This document shows, piece by piece, positions 12,027 through 20,719 of a DNA stretch of 41,126 nt. The position numbers and the translations under genes were made by a program. The DNA is from Chara braunii (Eukaryota; Streptophyta; Charophyceae; Charales; Characeae): assembly GCA_003427395.1 (NCBI GenBank), contig BFEA01000137.1, forward strand, positions 2,284,715-2,325,840. The letters are read 5' to 3'. The notes under the pieces are model-generated. The model saw nothing but the letters and a program-made list of their open reading frames with translations, was not told the DNA's origin and made no database searches. How positions within the stretch are numbered: the stretch's first letter is position 1; each line of letters starts with the position of its first letter.

Positions 12027-13682
12027 ATGTCGACGTCAAGGGGCGAGGAGCAGCCGACCAGTACCTTAGGGAGGGAATCACAAACCTCCAAATCATGGTC
12101 CTATCATGTGCATACCAAATGGTTTGTCGATTGGTGTTGTGGGGATGAGTCCCAACCGACCAAACCTCTATGCGGTCATGTTATATTCCTCGAAGACAAA
12201 AAAAGGCGTAGAGTTCTTGGGGCGGTGGCCGAATGGCACCCTGCTAAAAAGGAAAACACGCAACATTATAAGCTGCATACTGTTTACAGTTCGAAGGGCG
12301 ATGTTGTTGCCAATTCCAAAGGGGTGGTTTTGTCGTTTGACCTGTTCCAGGGGTTTGGGGCGGGGGCTGTGAAGACCCCTTTCTACCAAGATCTTGCAGT
12401 AGGAGGTGTTGTTTCGGCACAAGAGTTTTTTGACTTGGTGGAGCAGAGGAACATGGAGGATCCCCGCAACGTTCAAGGCGACCAACAGTTGTCGCTGCCT
12501 CTCCAGATGTGCACCGGGTTCAAATCCAGCAGTGCTCCCACAGACGGGGGAGATTTAGGTTACGGTCCTTCTTCGCAACTCCGTCGGGGCGAGGCCCGCG
12601 GTCACTTCGACAACAGCGACGACGAAGAACAGGAGAAGACACGGCCTTTGCCGCTTAGGCGGGGAGACCGGTCTGTCCTGAGTATTCCTGGGGTGGAAGG
12701 ACACACCCCGGTTCGTAACCGGTCGTCGACGTCAGCCGGGGGGGAAGAGGAGGGTGTAGAACAGTCTGCGCATAAGAGGAGGGGAGGTTCTCAGGAAGAG
12801 GGTGCGGGTTCTGCAAAGAAACATAAGGCAAGGACCCCCCAGACGACGGGGGTGGAAAGGAAGGGAGTTGAGGGGCAGGAGGGCACATCGGATCGGAAAC
12901 GCCCGACGTCGGTGCAGAAACAACCTCAACCGGGTGCTCTCGAGGCGAAGGGTCCCATCGACGTCGACTCCAAGTACTACCTGGAATGGAAAAACGGTGT
13001 GCGGACAAAGCGGGAGTTCTTCATTAGCCCATCGTGGGTCGTTGACATCGGTGACTGGGAACCATCGTACAACCAACAGTCATTGGATCCCGTGCACACA
13101 CAGATTATCATTGACACGATGATGATGGCGTTCTCGCAAGCCGAGAAGACGTACAAGTTGCCTACCCTCAAGCTGGCGCCACTGGGGCCGGAAAAACCAA
13201 AGCCGAACGTGCGGGCGGATCGTCTGAAGCCAGAGGACACGAAGGACGAGCTCGCAGACCAATACGATTATTACGCTGTTTTCGACCAGCACAACGCAGC
13301 TGCAGCCAAGGTGCTGCTCGGCACGGACGTCGCATTGAGGTACCACTTCGACAGGTAGCCTGCACATTTGGTTTACTTGTATTTTCTGGTCAGCTCGGAG
13401 GACAACAAGAAGGGCTTGAAGGTGCCTCCAAGACAACTGAAACTATCAATGAAGGACATTTGGTGGTTGTTGAAAGAAAAAGGTTTCCCAAAGGTTGTTA
13501 TGGGGAACCTTAGTGGAAAACAAGCTCAGGTGCAGACATGGAGTGAGTTCTGTTCGCAGGCACTTCACAAAATGCCTTACTACCACTTGTGGATTCTCGC
13601 TGATGAGAAGGGCGATCGAGGGGTTCTTCACCTAGACGATCCGCACCTTCTTCATTGCCCGATTCCGAATGCAGGCAGGTAA
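12027..13682 (+). CDS. Unrecognised ~551-codon protein frame interrupted by one TAG
   Basis: The first ATG (12027) has A at -3. The frame runs to TAG at 13356-13358, then continues in the same register to TAG at 13680-13682. The residues just after the stop read on smoothly (VPPRQLKLSMKDIWWLLKEK), so the TAG probably replaced a sense codon, perhaps Trp TGG. The N-terminal ~150 residues look folded and are rich in Trp and aromatics. The middle (about 190-320) is a charged, low-complexity linker with basic clusters such as AKKHKAR that resemble a nuclear localisation signal. The C-terminal ~230 residues look folded again. I do not recognise a family. The gene ends tail-to-tail with the retroelement frame on the other strand, overlapping by 51 bp. 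It may be a host gene fragment or a protein carried by a mobile element. Confidence 0.55.
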
Positions 13683-14795
13683 CTCACATGCCATAATACC
13701 ATCGCTCACTAATTTCCTTAACTCCACTAATCTAATACGGTCATCAAACTTCACGCGAATGATGAGATCGGCAGACAAACTAAAACCAGACTTATCACGG
13801 ACCACTCGAGATATCAACCGCCTGAGGTATTTCCGAGTAGATTTCTTACCGAAATCTTTGATCACATTGTATAGCTTCATGAGCGATTTCAGCCCCCATC
13901 TATAGACATCAGAAATCTTTCTCGGATTCCTCAAGATACCGACCAGGATAGCTTTTAGGATTCTAGCCTTCGGCTTCCACTTCCGCAAATGCACAAACTC
14001 GAAGGTACCCCCGTCTTCAAAGCGCTTCTTTCCGGTTTTGAGTAGAAAATTGGTCTTACCTTCCCTTATCGTCGATTCTCCAAAACACTTCCTTAACTTC
14101 TTCCAACCTCCCACCCACGTATTACCACCTTTCGTCTTACAGGTCAACTGCTGTTGAACACCCGCCGATTTCGTGGAGAGAGACTCCGCCAAGTTCAATA
14201 CCGGGTGCGCGTCGTCAACAAAAAGGAAGGATAGCGGATGTATCGCACGTTCGTTACCCAACCCCGACTTCCGTTCCTTCCTCCCCTTGCGGTTCTTCTT
14301 CCTCCCTTTACTACTTTTAACAACCCCGATACTGTTCAAAAACGGTGACCATTGTCTAATATAGACATTCTCAAGAGCTAAGAGGTCTTTTTCGACGGAA
14401 TGGTCGACAGGAATCCGTACATAGTTCCCGGGTCCAAAGGCACATAGCCATCGCTGGAAATGAGAGCGGTTACCGCCTCGGCACTTATATAAGTGCTCGC
14501 GCCACCGTACATCGACATTACGCGTGGTCTTCCCTACATACTGATGTTTACAGAAAGGAGAGACTGCGATATAGATTACGTTCTTCAACATAAGAAACTC
14601 AGTGTCGTAAATATCACAAAGATGTCTTGAAGAATCGACTAGCTTACCGTTCCATCTGATCTCCTTCCTACAACTCAGTACGAGGACACATAGTCTTATC
14701 AGTTCCTCAGCTTCACGGTCGATAGTATCCAACCTACCTCGATATTTCGTCACAAAATCAATTATCTGCCATATCTCGTCTGATCTGTAGTCGCA
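13632..14795 (-). CDS. GIY-YIG endonuclease domain protein (3'-truncated Penelope-like ORF)
   Basis: The frame lies directly after the TGA that ends the CCHC protein, in the same register, and runs to TAG at 13632-13634. The first ATG (14591) lies just before the nuclease domain, so the ~68 codons upstream are translated only by readthrough or from another start. The GIY-YIG signature is seen as VIYIAV...YVGKT, followed by an Arg-rich stretch (DVRWREH) and a Glu about 40 residues on (LLALENVYIRQW), which fit the catalytic Arg and Glu of the family. Such nucleases nick target DNA for insertion. After the domain come ~200 Lys/Arg-rich residues, perhaps the region leading into a reverse transcriptase, but no such motif appears before the stop. 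Confidence 0.7.
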   Translation of the reverse strand, partial: CDYRSDEIWQIIDFVTKYRGRLDTIDREAEELIRLCVLVLSCRKEIRWNGKLVDSSRHLCDIYDTEFLMLKNVIYIAVSPFCKHQYVGKTTRNVDVRWREHLYKCRGGNRSHFQRWLCAFGPGNYVRIPVDHSVEKDLLALENVYIRQWSPFLNSIGVVKSSKGRKKNRKGRKERKSGLGNERAIHPLSFLFVDDAHPVLNLAESLSTKSAGVQQQLTCKTKGGNTWVGGWKKLRKCFGESTIREGKTNFLLKTGKKRFEDGGTFEFVHLRKWKPKARILKAILVGILRNPRKISDVYRWGLKSLMKLYNVIKDFGKKSTRKYLRRLISRVVRDKSGFSLSADLIIRVKFDDRIRLVELRKLVSDGIMACELPACIRNRAMKKVRIV

Positions 14796-15950
14796 TCAAG
14801 CGTCATTCTCTTCCTCGTCGCCTTCAACGGTTGCTGCTTCGTCTTCGACCAACTCCGTAGCACTGGATACCTCGATCGCCTCGATCTCACCGAAGTGAAG
14901 GCGAGTACGGTGACTGGCGACATCAAATATCGCATCAATCTTCCCGACATAGGCCACCCGCTCATCCTTGCAAATTCCTTGTAGTTCCAACGCATCCAGT
15001 GAACGTAACTCTTCCATCTGCTGGTTACGATATCGTCGTTTCTCAACAGTGCTCGGCTGCCCTAGTGTCTTCTTGAACTTATCAATTAACGGTGAGAGTT
15101 TCGTCTTCAGCTTGGCTTTAGAGCGGGTAACTCGACCCGGAGTGTTGGCGTCCTTCTTCTTCAGCTCCAATCGTCGCGGAGTTCGCTTGGTTAGGGTGAC
15201 CATAGGTGGACTGTCTTCAAGCACCACCTCTGGTCCCCTTTTCCTTTTCTCATGAATCGTCAACTTCTTGGTTCTTGCTCGAATGTCCTCTATGCCACTT
15301 TCGTAACTCTCATTGCTGGAGTCAGAGGGTACATGCACTTGTTGTTTTACTGGTTTGACTTTCTGAGCGAACTCCAACGCTGGGCCAAAGTTAGCCTCCA
15401 TACGATTAAAAAAGTCGCCTGTCTTGATCGCCAACTGGAGTCCCAACTTCTTATCGATCTCTGCGGCACGTTGCGCTTCCCTCATCTGCTTCTCGATGCG
15501 CTTCTGTTCCTTCTTCTCGCGAGCCTTCTGCTCCGCCTTCAGTCTCTCAGCTTCTTCCTCGGCTTCAATGCGTACACGTTCGTCTTCGGCCTTCTTTGCC
15601 TTTTCGGCCATAACGAACTCTGACACCGACGCCAGGCTCTTGTTCAGTTCCTCAATCTCACGACGCAGATCTCCTGGTGCCTCAGTTCCAGCTGCCAACG
15701 CTTTCCTCGGGGACGCCGATCGACCCCGACTTACGTTGTAAGAGGTAGACGCCCTCGCCTCCGGGGCCCGCCAGCGGTTAGGGCACTGGTTAGCATAGTG
15801 CCCCTGCTCATTACAATTGAAACATCGCGGTGGAGAGCGTCGGTGATGCCGATCGCCGCCCGCGTCTTGCCTTCGGTCAAAACCATGTCGGCTGACTCTG
15901 TCCTCACTACCAGATCTCCTGCCTCGGTCGTAGTCGCGCCGATCTCCCAT
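14796..15950 (-). CDS. Gag-like protein with one CCHC zinc knuckle
   Basis: The first ATG is at 15950, giving 384 aa that end at TGA (14796-14798). The N-terminus is Arg/Asp/Gly-rich and carries one zinc knuckle at residues 43-56, CFNCNEQGHYANQC, a perfect C-x2-C-x4-H-x4-C. Residues ~85-180 form a highly charged Glu/Lys/Arg/Ala stretch with strong coiled-coil character. The C-terminal half is Lys- and Glu-rich. This is the layout of a retroelement nucleic-acid-binding (gag-like) protein that coats element RNA. The stop codon is in the same frame as the following nuclease frame, only 42 bp before the next well-conserved residues, so a fusion by stop readthrough is possible. Confidence 0.75.
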   Translation of the reverse strand: MGDRRDYDRGRRSGSEDRVSRHGFDRRQDAGGDRHHRRSPPRCFNCNEQGHYANQCPNRWRAPEARASTSYNVSRGRSASPRKALAAGTEAPGDLRREIEELNKSLASVSEFVMAEKAKKAEDERVRIEAEEEAERLKAEQKAREKKEQKRIEKQMREAQRAAEIDKKLGLQLAIKTGDFFNRMEANFGPALEFAQKVKPVKQQVHVPSDSSNESYESGIEDIRARTKKLTIHEKRKRGPEVVLEDSPPMVTLTKRTPRRLELKKKDANTPGRVTRSKAKLKTKLSPLIDKFKKTLGQPSTVEKRRYRNQQMEELRSLDALELQGICKDERVAYVGKIDAIFDVASHRTRLHFGEIEAIEVSSATELVEDEAATVEGDEEENDA

Positions 15951-16220
15951 CGTCACCCAACCACACTCGTCACCAAAACTCGTGTCCAATACGTAATCCA
16001 CACTCACAGAGTGCAACAAAGTACTAATATCATAATTAGAAACAACACACTCACTATTCTCTGTAATTTCATCCCAAGAAAGTTAGCGTGTGCTTTCGTA
16101 GATGATAGGTAAAGAACATGGAAAAACACATGTAGTCAAAGAAAGCTCAAAAGAGACACTTCAAAGACGAAGATAGTCATCTCAGTCTGAAAATTGAAAA
16201 AATTACACACTGTCGTGAGA

Positions 16221-16285
16221 GAACGGCGTCCCCGACGCACGTTTTAGCAGCTGCCAGGCTGCCTCCTCAGGGGGTTTCCCTCCAG
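16221..16285 (-). ncRNA. Hammerhead-ribozyme-like motif with a G12-to-A change
   Basis: On the minus strand the box CTGAGGA (16270-16264) is followed by a perfect 6-bp helix II, GGCAGC/GCTGCT with loop CTGGCA (16263-16246). Next comes AAAA where GAAA is expected (16245-16242), then a 2-bp helix III, CG-TG-CG (16241-16236), then TC with the predicted cut after 16234. Helix I pairs CCCC (16274-16271) with GGGG (16233-16230). Very short helix III is typical of hammerheads in Penelope-like elements. The expected catalytic G before AAA is A here, so this copy may be inactive. It lies ~270 bp upstream of the CCHC ORF on the same strand. Confidence 0.5.
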
Positions 16286-16299
16286 TCGTCACCCGAAAC

Positions 16300-16740
16300 T
16301 ATCCCGCTCACCGACTTACCCACTTCCGTAACCATCGCTACACGACATACCGGATGTCGCGCAGCTCTAGCTGCGTTAGTCCCGTCACAAAGGTCGACAG
16401 TCCTATCAGTCATCCTATTTATCACATACCACAACACCAAACATCACCAAACTTCTACGCACATTGAGACCTATCAGCTCAGTCAAACAAAACAGGCGTC
16501 CTTGCCCTACGGGCCACAAAAGGCCTGGCCACGGAAAACAAGGCAAGAAATCGATTTTACCACCATCCTAATAATCGTTGGTCTGAAGGTTCCAAGACCC
16601 AGGACCCACCTGGTCCAATCTGGACAGCCCTCTACCGATCCAAGCTTATACCGCACCAATTCGGACAGCAGAAGGCGTTCAAACATATAACCCAAAACAA
16701 AGGTCCGTACAACCCTGTCCGTACAATCCTGTCTGTCTAG
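16300..16740. other. Flank of the Penelope-like element
   Basis: There is a 7-bp perfect hairpin, cgcagct/agctgcg, at 16358-16373. A fragment of the dyad-repeat family (ttcggacagcagaa) lies near 16660, which suggests the element lies within that family's territory. No gene is seen. Confidence 0.4.
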
Positions 16741-17062
16741 GGAGATGTCTGTGTGTGTTTCCCCCGGGAAAAATTTTCGGGCTGAAACACACACAGATGC
16801 ACTTTCTACACACACAGACATCGCCCATGGAAAAAGTAGAGATGCACTCTCTACAGACACAGACATCTCCCAGGAAAAAAATAGAGATGCACTCTCTACA
16901 CACACAGACACTCTCATCACACAGAGACAAGGAGATGTCTATGTGTGTACAGAGTGCATCTGTGTGTGCGTTTTTGCTCTGAACAACCTGTGTTTGTGTG
17001 TGTAGAGAGTGCAGTTGTGTGTGTTTTTCCCTAGGGAAACAGACAGAGATGTCGAGAAGGAT
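16741..17062. repeat. Cluster of direct and inverted short repeats
   Basis: The phrase agatgcac(t)tctctacacacacagacatc occurs three times in direct orientation (near 16796, 16842 and 16885) and at least once inverted (gatgtctatgtgtgtacag near 16932). Similar 'gtgtgtgtttccc..ggg' segments lie at both ends. Long hairpins are possible. Cys/Val-rich frames across it are a by-product. Confidence 0.6.
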
Positions 17063-17089
17063 CACCATCACACCTCCCCCACGGTATCT

Positions 17090-17300
17090 GATTTTTTTTT
17101 TTTTTTTTTTTGCTCAGAACAGCCTGAAAGCTTTTTTGGGGGTTCCCCTAGTGGTGCGCAGACCCCCCCCCGGTTTGTTTTTTTTTTTTTTCGTTTTTTC
17201 TTTTGGCAAAAAAACAGTTGTCCGATTTTCAAGACAACTCCCCCCTGACCGTCTCCCGGAGACGTCCGGGGGAGACGTCTCCCCATCGGACAGCTGGTAA
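17090..17300. repeat. Poly(T) tracts and a GC-rich stem-loop beside the left direct repeat
   Basis: T runs of about 18 and 15 lie at 17093-17110 and 17178-17192. A stem follows: cagttgtccgat (17215-17226) pairs with atcggacagctg (17285-17296), 11 of 12 bases. Inside it is the perfect 16-bp palindrome ggggagacgtctcccc (17269-17284). The structure ends ten bases before the direct repeat starts at 17306. Confidence 0.6.
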
Positions 17301-17446
17301 CGTAGGTTTTTATTTTATATTTTATTTTTGTTTGTAGTTATTATTATACATATTTATATCTAAATATATATGAGCAATTTTTTAATTATGTGATGATTTT
17401 ATAACTTTTTTGCCAGATTTTATTAATGTGTGTGCAATCTTATACG

Positions 17447-17690
17447 CTGTGTAGCACACCGAACATGTTCGGAGCTTTTTCGAACGTCCGAACATGTTCG
17501 GGTGTTCGACCGAACGCCACCCGAACGTGTTCGGCCGAACATATTAAAAAAAAAAAAAAAAAAAAAAGAACTTTTTTGTTTGGTCTTTTATTTTTAACTC
17601 GATTTTTGTTACGAATTTGAACAAACCTCCAAGGCAAAAGTTGTTTGTATTATTATTTTACATAACATATTTTGTTCAAATTTTCAGGAT

Positions 17691-17725
<35 letters not shown>

Positions 17726-17810
17726 CGCGTTTGGAGAGTTTCGGCGCTCGTTCGCGTTCGATGCCGAACGTTCGGGTTCGGTCACCGAACCCGAACACGA
17801 TGCTACACCG
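17447..17810. mobile_element. hAT-like MITE, 364 bp, with 8-bp target duplication
   Basis: The 8-bp sequence cttatacg flanks the insert at 17439-17446 and 17811-17818. The matching right-hand direct repeat (near 32290) has a single 'cttacacg' at the junction, which is an empty site. The ends are inverted: ctgtgtagca at the left against cggtgtagca from the right end, 9 of 10. An 8-bp duplication with short inverted ends fits hAT-type elements. Inside are two perfect cgaacatgttcg palindromes (17460, 17489), an A-run (17546-17567) and a T-run (17694-17725) that could pair. There is no coding capacity. Confidence 0.8.
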
Positions 17811-17946
17811 CTTATACGTATTTTATTATTATTTTTATTTTTTACTGTTTTTTCGTCTTTCAGTGAGTGATATTCCAGTGGGCGAATTTTCAACAATTTT
17901 TAATTTTACAGTTTATGGTTTGTATCTTTTAATATACGAGTTATGA

Positions 17947-18047
17947 GGGTAAGTGTGTATGTATACGTGAGTGTGTGTGTGTATATGTGTGTGCGCGTGC
18001 GTGTGTGTGCTTGTGTGTATGTGTGAAAGTGAGAGAGCTTGAAGAGA

Positions 18048-18122
<75 letters not shown>
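17947..18122 (+). repeat. (TG)n microsatellite at the end of the left direct repeat
   Basis: The tract is mostly TG dinucleotides with a non-repetitive break 'aaagtgagagagcttgaagagagta'. The same break occurs in the right repeat at 32485-32513, so the microsatellite is part of the repeated unit. Confidence 0.9.
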
Positions 18123-18128
<6 letters not shown>

Positions 18129-18157
18129 CCGGTTCCCTCGTAAGATCTGGCGATGTT

Positions 18158-18183
18158 GGACCTACCCCAACAGGGATAGGTCC
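18158..18183 (-). terminator. Perfect hairpin downstream of the reverse transcriptase frame
   Basis: Stem ggaccta-ccc pairs with ggg-taggtcc (one bulged base), with a loop of about 4-5 bases. It lies ~110 bp past the TAA of the reverse transcriptase frame and 35 bp before the terminal repeat. It may be a 3' RNA signal of the element. That role is inference. Confidence 0.45.
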
Positions 18184-18295
18184 TCCATACGAACCAAACC
18201 AGTTTTGTGGCTTACACACACAATACATTTTTGTTTTCTATGGTATACGGGTGTGTGAGTATGTAAGTGTTGTTTTCTGTTTGTTGGTGTTTGCT

Positions 18296-20716
18296 TTAGT
18301 TTTTTAGGTTTTGCAGGACTGTCATCGGATCACAGCGGAAGGGTTGGTATTTAGTATGATTTTTGAGTAGCATATATGTTATGCCGAGCAGCGTGTGTTT
18401 TTGGAACCCATTGCTCTGGAGGGTGTGGATTGTTTGCTTAATTTCTTCTGCTGCATGGGTGGGGTCAGATTCGATCGTCATGATAGTGATGATTTGTGGT
18501 ATGAGTAGGTTTAATGATTGTTGCGTTGGTCTGTTAGAATTAGCCTGGATGAATCGTGTGATTGGGAAGTTAAGTTCTTTTCTTGTGTCATATTTGGTTG
18601 TTGTGTATTGGCCAGTAAGCGGATTTGTGACTGTGATGGTGGTGTTTAGGAAATTAGTTTTGATTCCTATAGGAAGGTTATTGATAAGTGTTTTATGTTT
18701 TGTCTGTTCATTTAGAGGTATCAGTTTGAGGGGGTGTAGGTAAAATTTGTTGCGAGAACTAGATATTTCAGGGTGGATAAATTCTCTAATTCGGGGATTG
18801 TTGATGTTGTGGAAGTCGTCGAAATATCGGAAGACGTGTTGGAAAAGTTGTAGGGGGTGTCTGTTGCATTTGTGTGTGATTTTTCTCATAAATTTATATT
18901 CATATTTGAAAAAATAAATGTTACACCAGACACGGGAGCAACTTACCCCCATTGGTGTGCCTAAAATCTGCCTCCAGATATTGTTTTCGAGGGAGGTGTA
19001 GGCGTTATTGATTAGCCAGTTGTTGATTTCTTTTACGATGTGGTCGTTAATAGTTAGGTAGCCATTGGGTGGGTTTACGTGTCAGTCGAAGGTGGGGATC
19101 CAGTGCTCTTCGTTTCTGTAGAATCTGCTGGCACGTTGGACGTTATTTGCGTGTGTTTTCTTGACTTGCTTGAAGGCAATTTTGTTGACGAATTTGATGG
19201 TTGTTGGTAGATCATTTTCGTTGTTATCTGTAGGGATCGTTTCGTATCAGCGTGTTATGTCTGCCGAAAAAACCGACGTAATTTCCTCAGGGAGGTTATA
19301 TGTGTAGTCAGGTGTTGAATCGATGCGCCACCAGTAGGGCACCCTTAAGCCAGTGTCCTCTATGGTTTGTGCAGTGAGCTCCCCACAGTGCGTTTTGACC
19401 ATGCGTATTAAGGCTTTGAGTATAGCAGCTGCCGCGTCTGCAAGTGGAGACAAAATCACATCTGCAGCGTTAGTTAGCCATTGGAAGGAGTTTTTATGGT
19501 TTTTGTACGTGGTGAATAGGTACGGCAGTTTCATTTTTCCAATCGGAATGTCTGGGAACTTGGAGGTTAGTTGTTCTTCGATATTTTGGAGGAGGTCTAA
19601 GGCGTTGATTGTGCAGAGTTCAAAGTCTGGGCTAGACAGTCGTTGTAGTGCAAGGTACCTGATCAAGTTTATGCATGTGATGACGGGGGTGTTGGGCGCC
19701 TTATCAGCTCCTGAGATGTAGAAGTGTTTGTTTAGGAAATTTATTTCGTGTTTGATTGCATGATCTCGGAGGTTAGGTGCTTTGTGTGGTTGGATATTTT
19801 TGAGGTGGTTAGCAATGATATTGTGGAAGTCATTTTTCGCTTCAGTTTCTTGTTCAATGTTAAGGGGTGTATCATGCTTCATGAGAGCGTGCATGAGGAG
19901 TACCCAGACCTGTTGTGTAGCAACAGTGATGTTCTGTGCCTTGGGTGTAGCAGGAGGTATATGGTTGAGACCTTTCTTTAGCAGGTTCTTAAGTTCCTCA
20001 TTGCCGATGATTTGCAGGTCAAGGGTAGTGACATGGGTTGGTTCTTGTTGGGGTAGGAGATCAGCAGGTAGAGTGTTGGTGAATTCGTTGTACCTTGGCA
20101 GGTGGCAGAAGCATCTTTCCGGAATCTGTTTCAGTCATTCTGTGAGGTTGAAGTCACAGAAAACTGCAGTTGGTTTGTATAGTGTTTTAGCGATGTGATC
20201 ATTGTAGGTCCAAGAGAAGGTGAATTTTTCGAGTGTGGGCAGGGCGTTGGGGTTGTACTTAAGGAGGATGTTTCTAAAAATATTTTTTAACTTAAACCGT
20301 TCCATAAGGCGGTTGGTGTAGTGGCAAGGGATCACATGTTTTTCAAGGTCTTTCCTAGATCTCCATCCGAGCCTTCCGTCTTCCATGATCTGTAATCGAT
20401 GTTCCTGCACATACAAGTGGTTACCATGGGGTGAGCAAGATTTAGTAGGGAGCAAACAGGCAGTTTTTAGGAAAGAGAGGTTGCAGTTTGATTGAATCTG
20501 CATGAGTCGGTCAACAGGATGTAGCCATGTGGCCTTTTTGTTGTGGGTTGTTGTGGCGGAAACTAAATAAGAGAGGTGTATGTGGGGGTGGTAGGGCGAG
20601 AGTCACAACGGTTTTTTTAAGAAACGTATGTAGAGAAGGCAATATTGCGGCAGTCAAGAGTTATTGCAAAAAAAACCGTATAGTTCCAATATGTTCTCTC
20701 TCTTAAATCCTAGCAT
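18296..20716 (-). CDS. Reverse transcriptase frame with five in-frame TGA codons
   Basis: One uninterrupted register of 806 codons runs from ATG (20716-20714) to TAA (18298-18296). It contains TGA at 20656-20654, 20605-20603, 20137-20135, 19249-19247 and 19084-19082, no TAA or TAG, and no frameshift. Motif A is SADITR (Asp at about 19261), motif B is GTPMGVSCS, and motif C is FRYFDDF (YFDD at 18826-18815). These are the catalytic aspartates and Gly-rich motif of reverse transcriptases. Before them lies [20 protein letters not shown], a fingers-domain motif. No nuclease or RNase H domain follows. The clade looks unusual, perhaps related to Penelope-like enzymes, but I cannot place it. Trp is also coded by TGG at least nine times. 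Either TGA is read as an amino acid, or the copy decayed by point mutation alone. Confidence 0.7.
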
Positions 20717-20719
20717 CTC

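Larger units (their letters stand above)
13632..16300 (-). mobile_element. Penelope-like retroelement fragment (CCHC + GIY-YIG, no reverse transcriptase)
   Basis: On the minus strand, in order, there is a hammerhead-like motif (16285-16221), a gag-like CCHC protein (15950-14796), an in-frame TGA and a GIY-YIG endonuclease (14753-13632). Penelope-like elements are the retroelements that combine a GIY-YIG nuclease with reverse transcriptase and often carry hammerhead ribozymes; an N-terminal nuclease position is known from the Naiad and Chlamys groups. Here the frame stops about 200 residues after the nuclease, before any reverse transcriptase motif, so the 3' part is lost or was replaced at about 13.65 kb. 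Both outer ends are uncertain. Confidence 0.6.
17306..18122 (-). repeat. Left LTR-like direct repeat (3' copy on the element strand)
   Basis: This copy matches 32150-32541 in direct orientation at roughly 90 percent or better by eye, from 'gtttttatttta' through 'tttgtttgtagttattattata', 'gtgggcgaattttcaacaa' and 'ttttaatatacgagtt' into a TG microsatellite. The only large difference is a MITE inserted at 17447-17810. Confidence 0.75.

Noticed and set aside
13598-13620. CTGATGAG as a hammerhead core on the plus strand
   Set aside because: It lies inside a coding frame, and no GAAA or helix partners follow.
16741-17062. CRISPR array
   Set aside because: The repeats differ in orientation and spacing, spacers are not unique, and the genome is eukaryotic.
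17950-18310. Cys/Val-rich and Thr/His-rich ORFs
   Set aside because: They come from the TG microsatellite.
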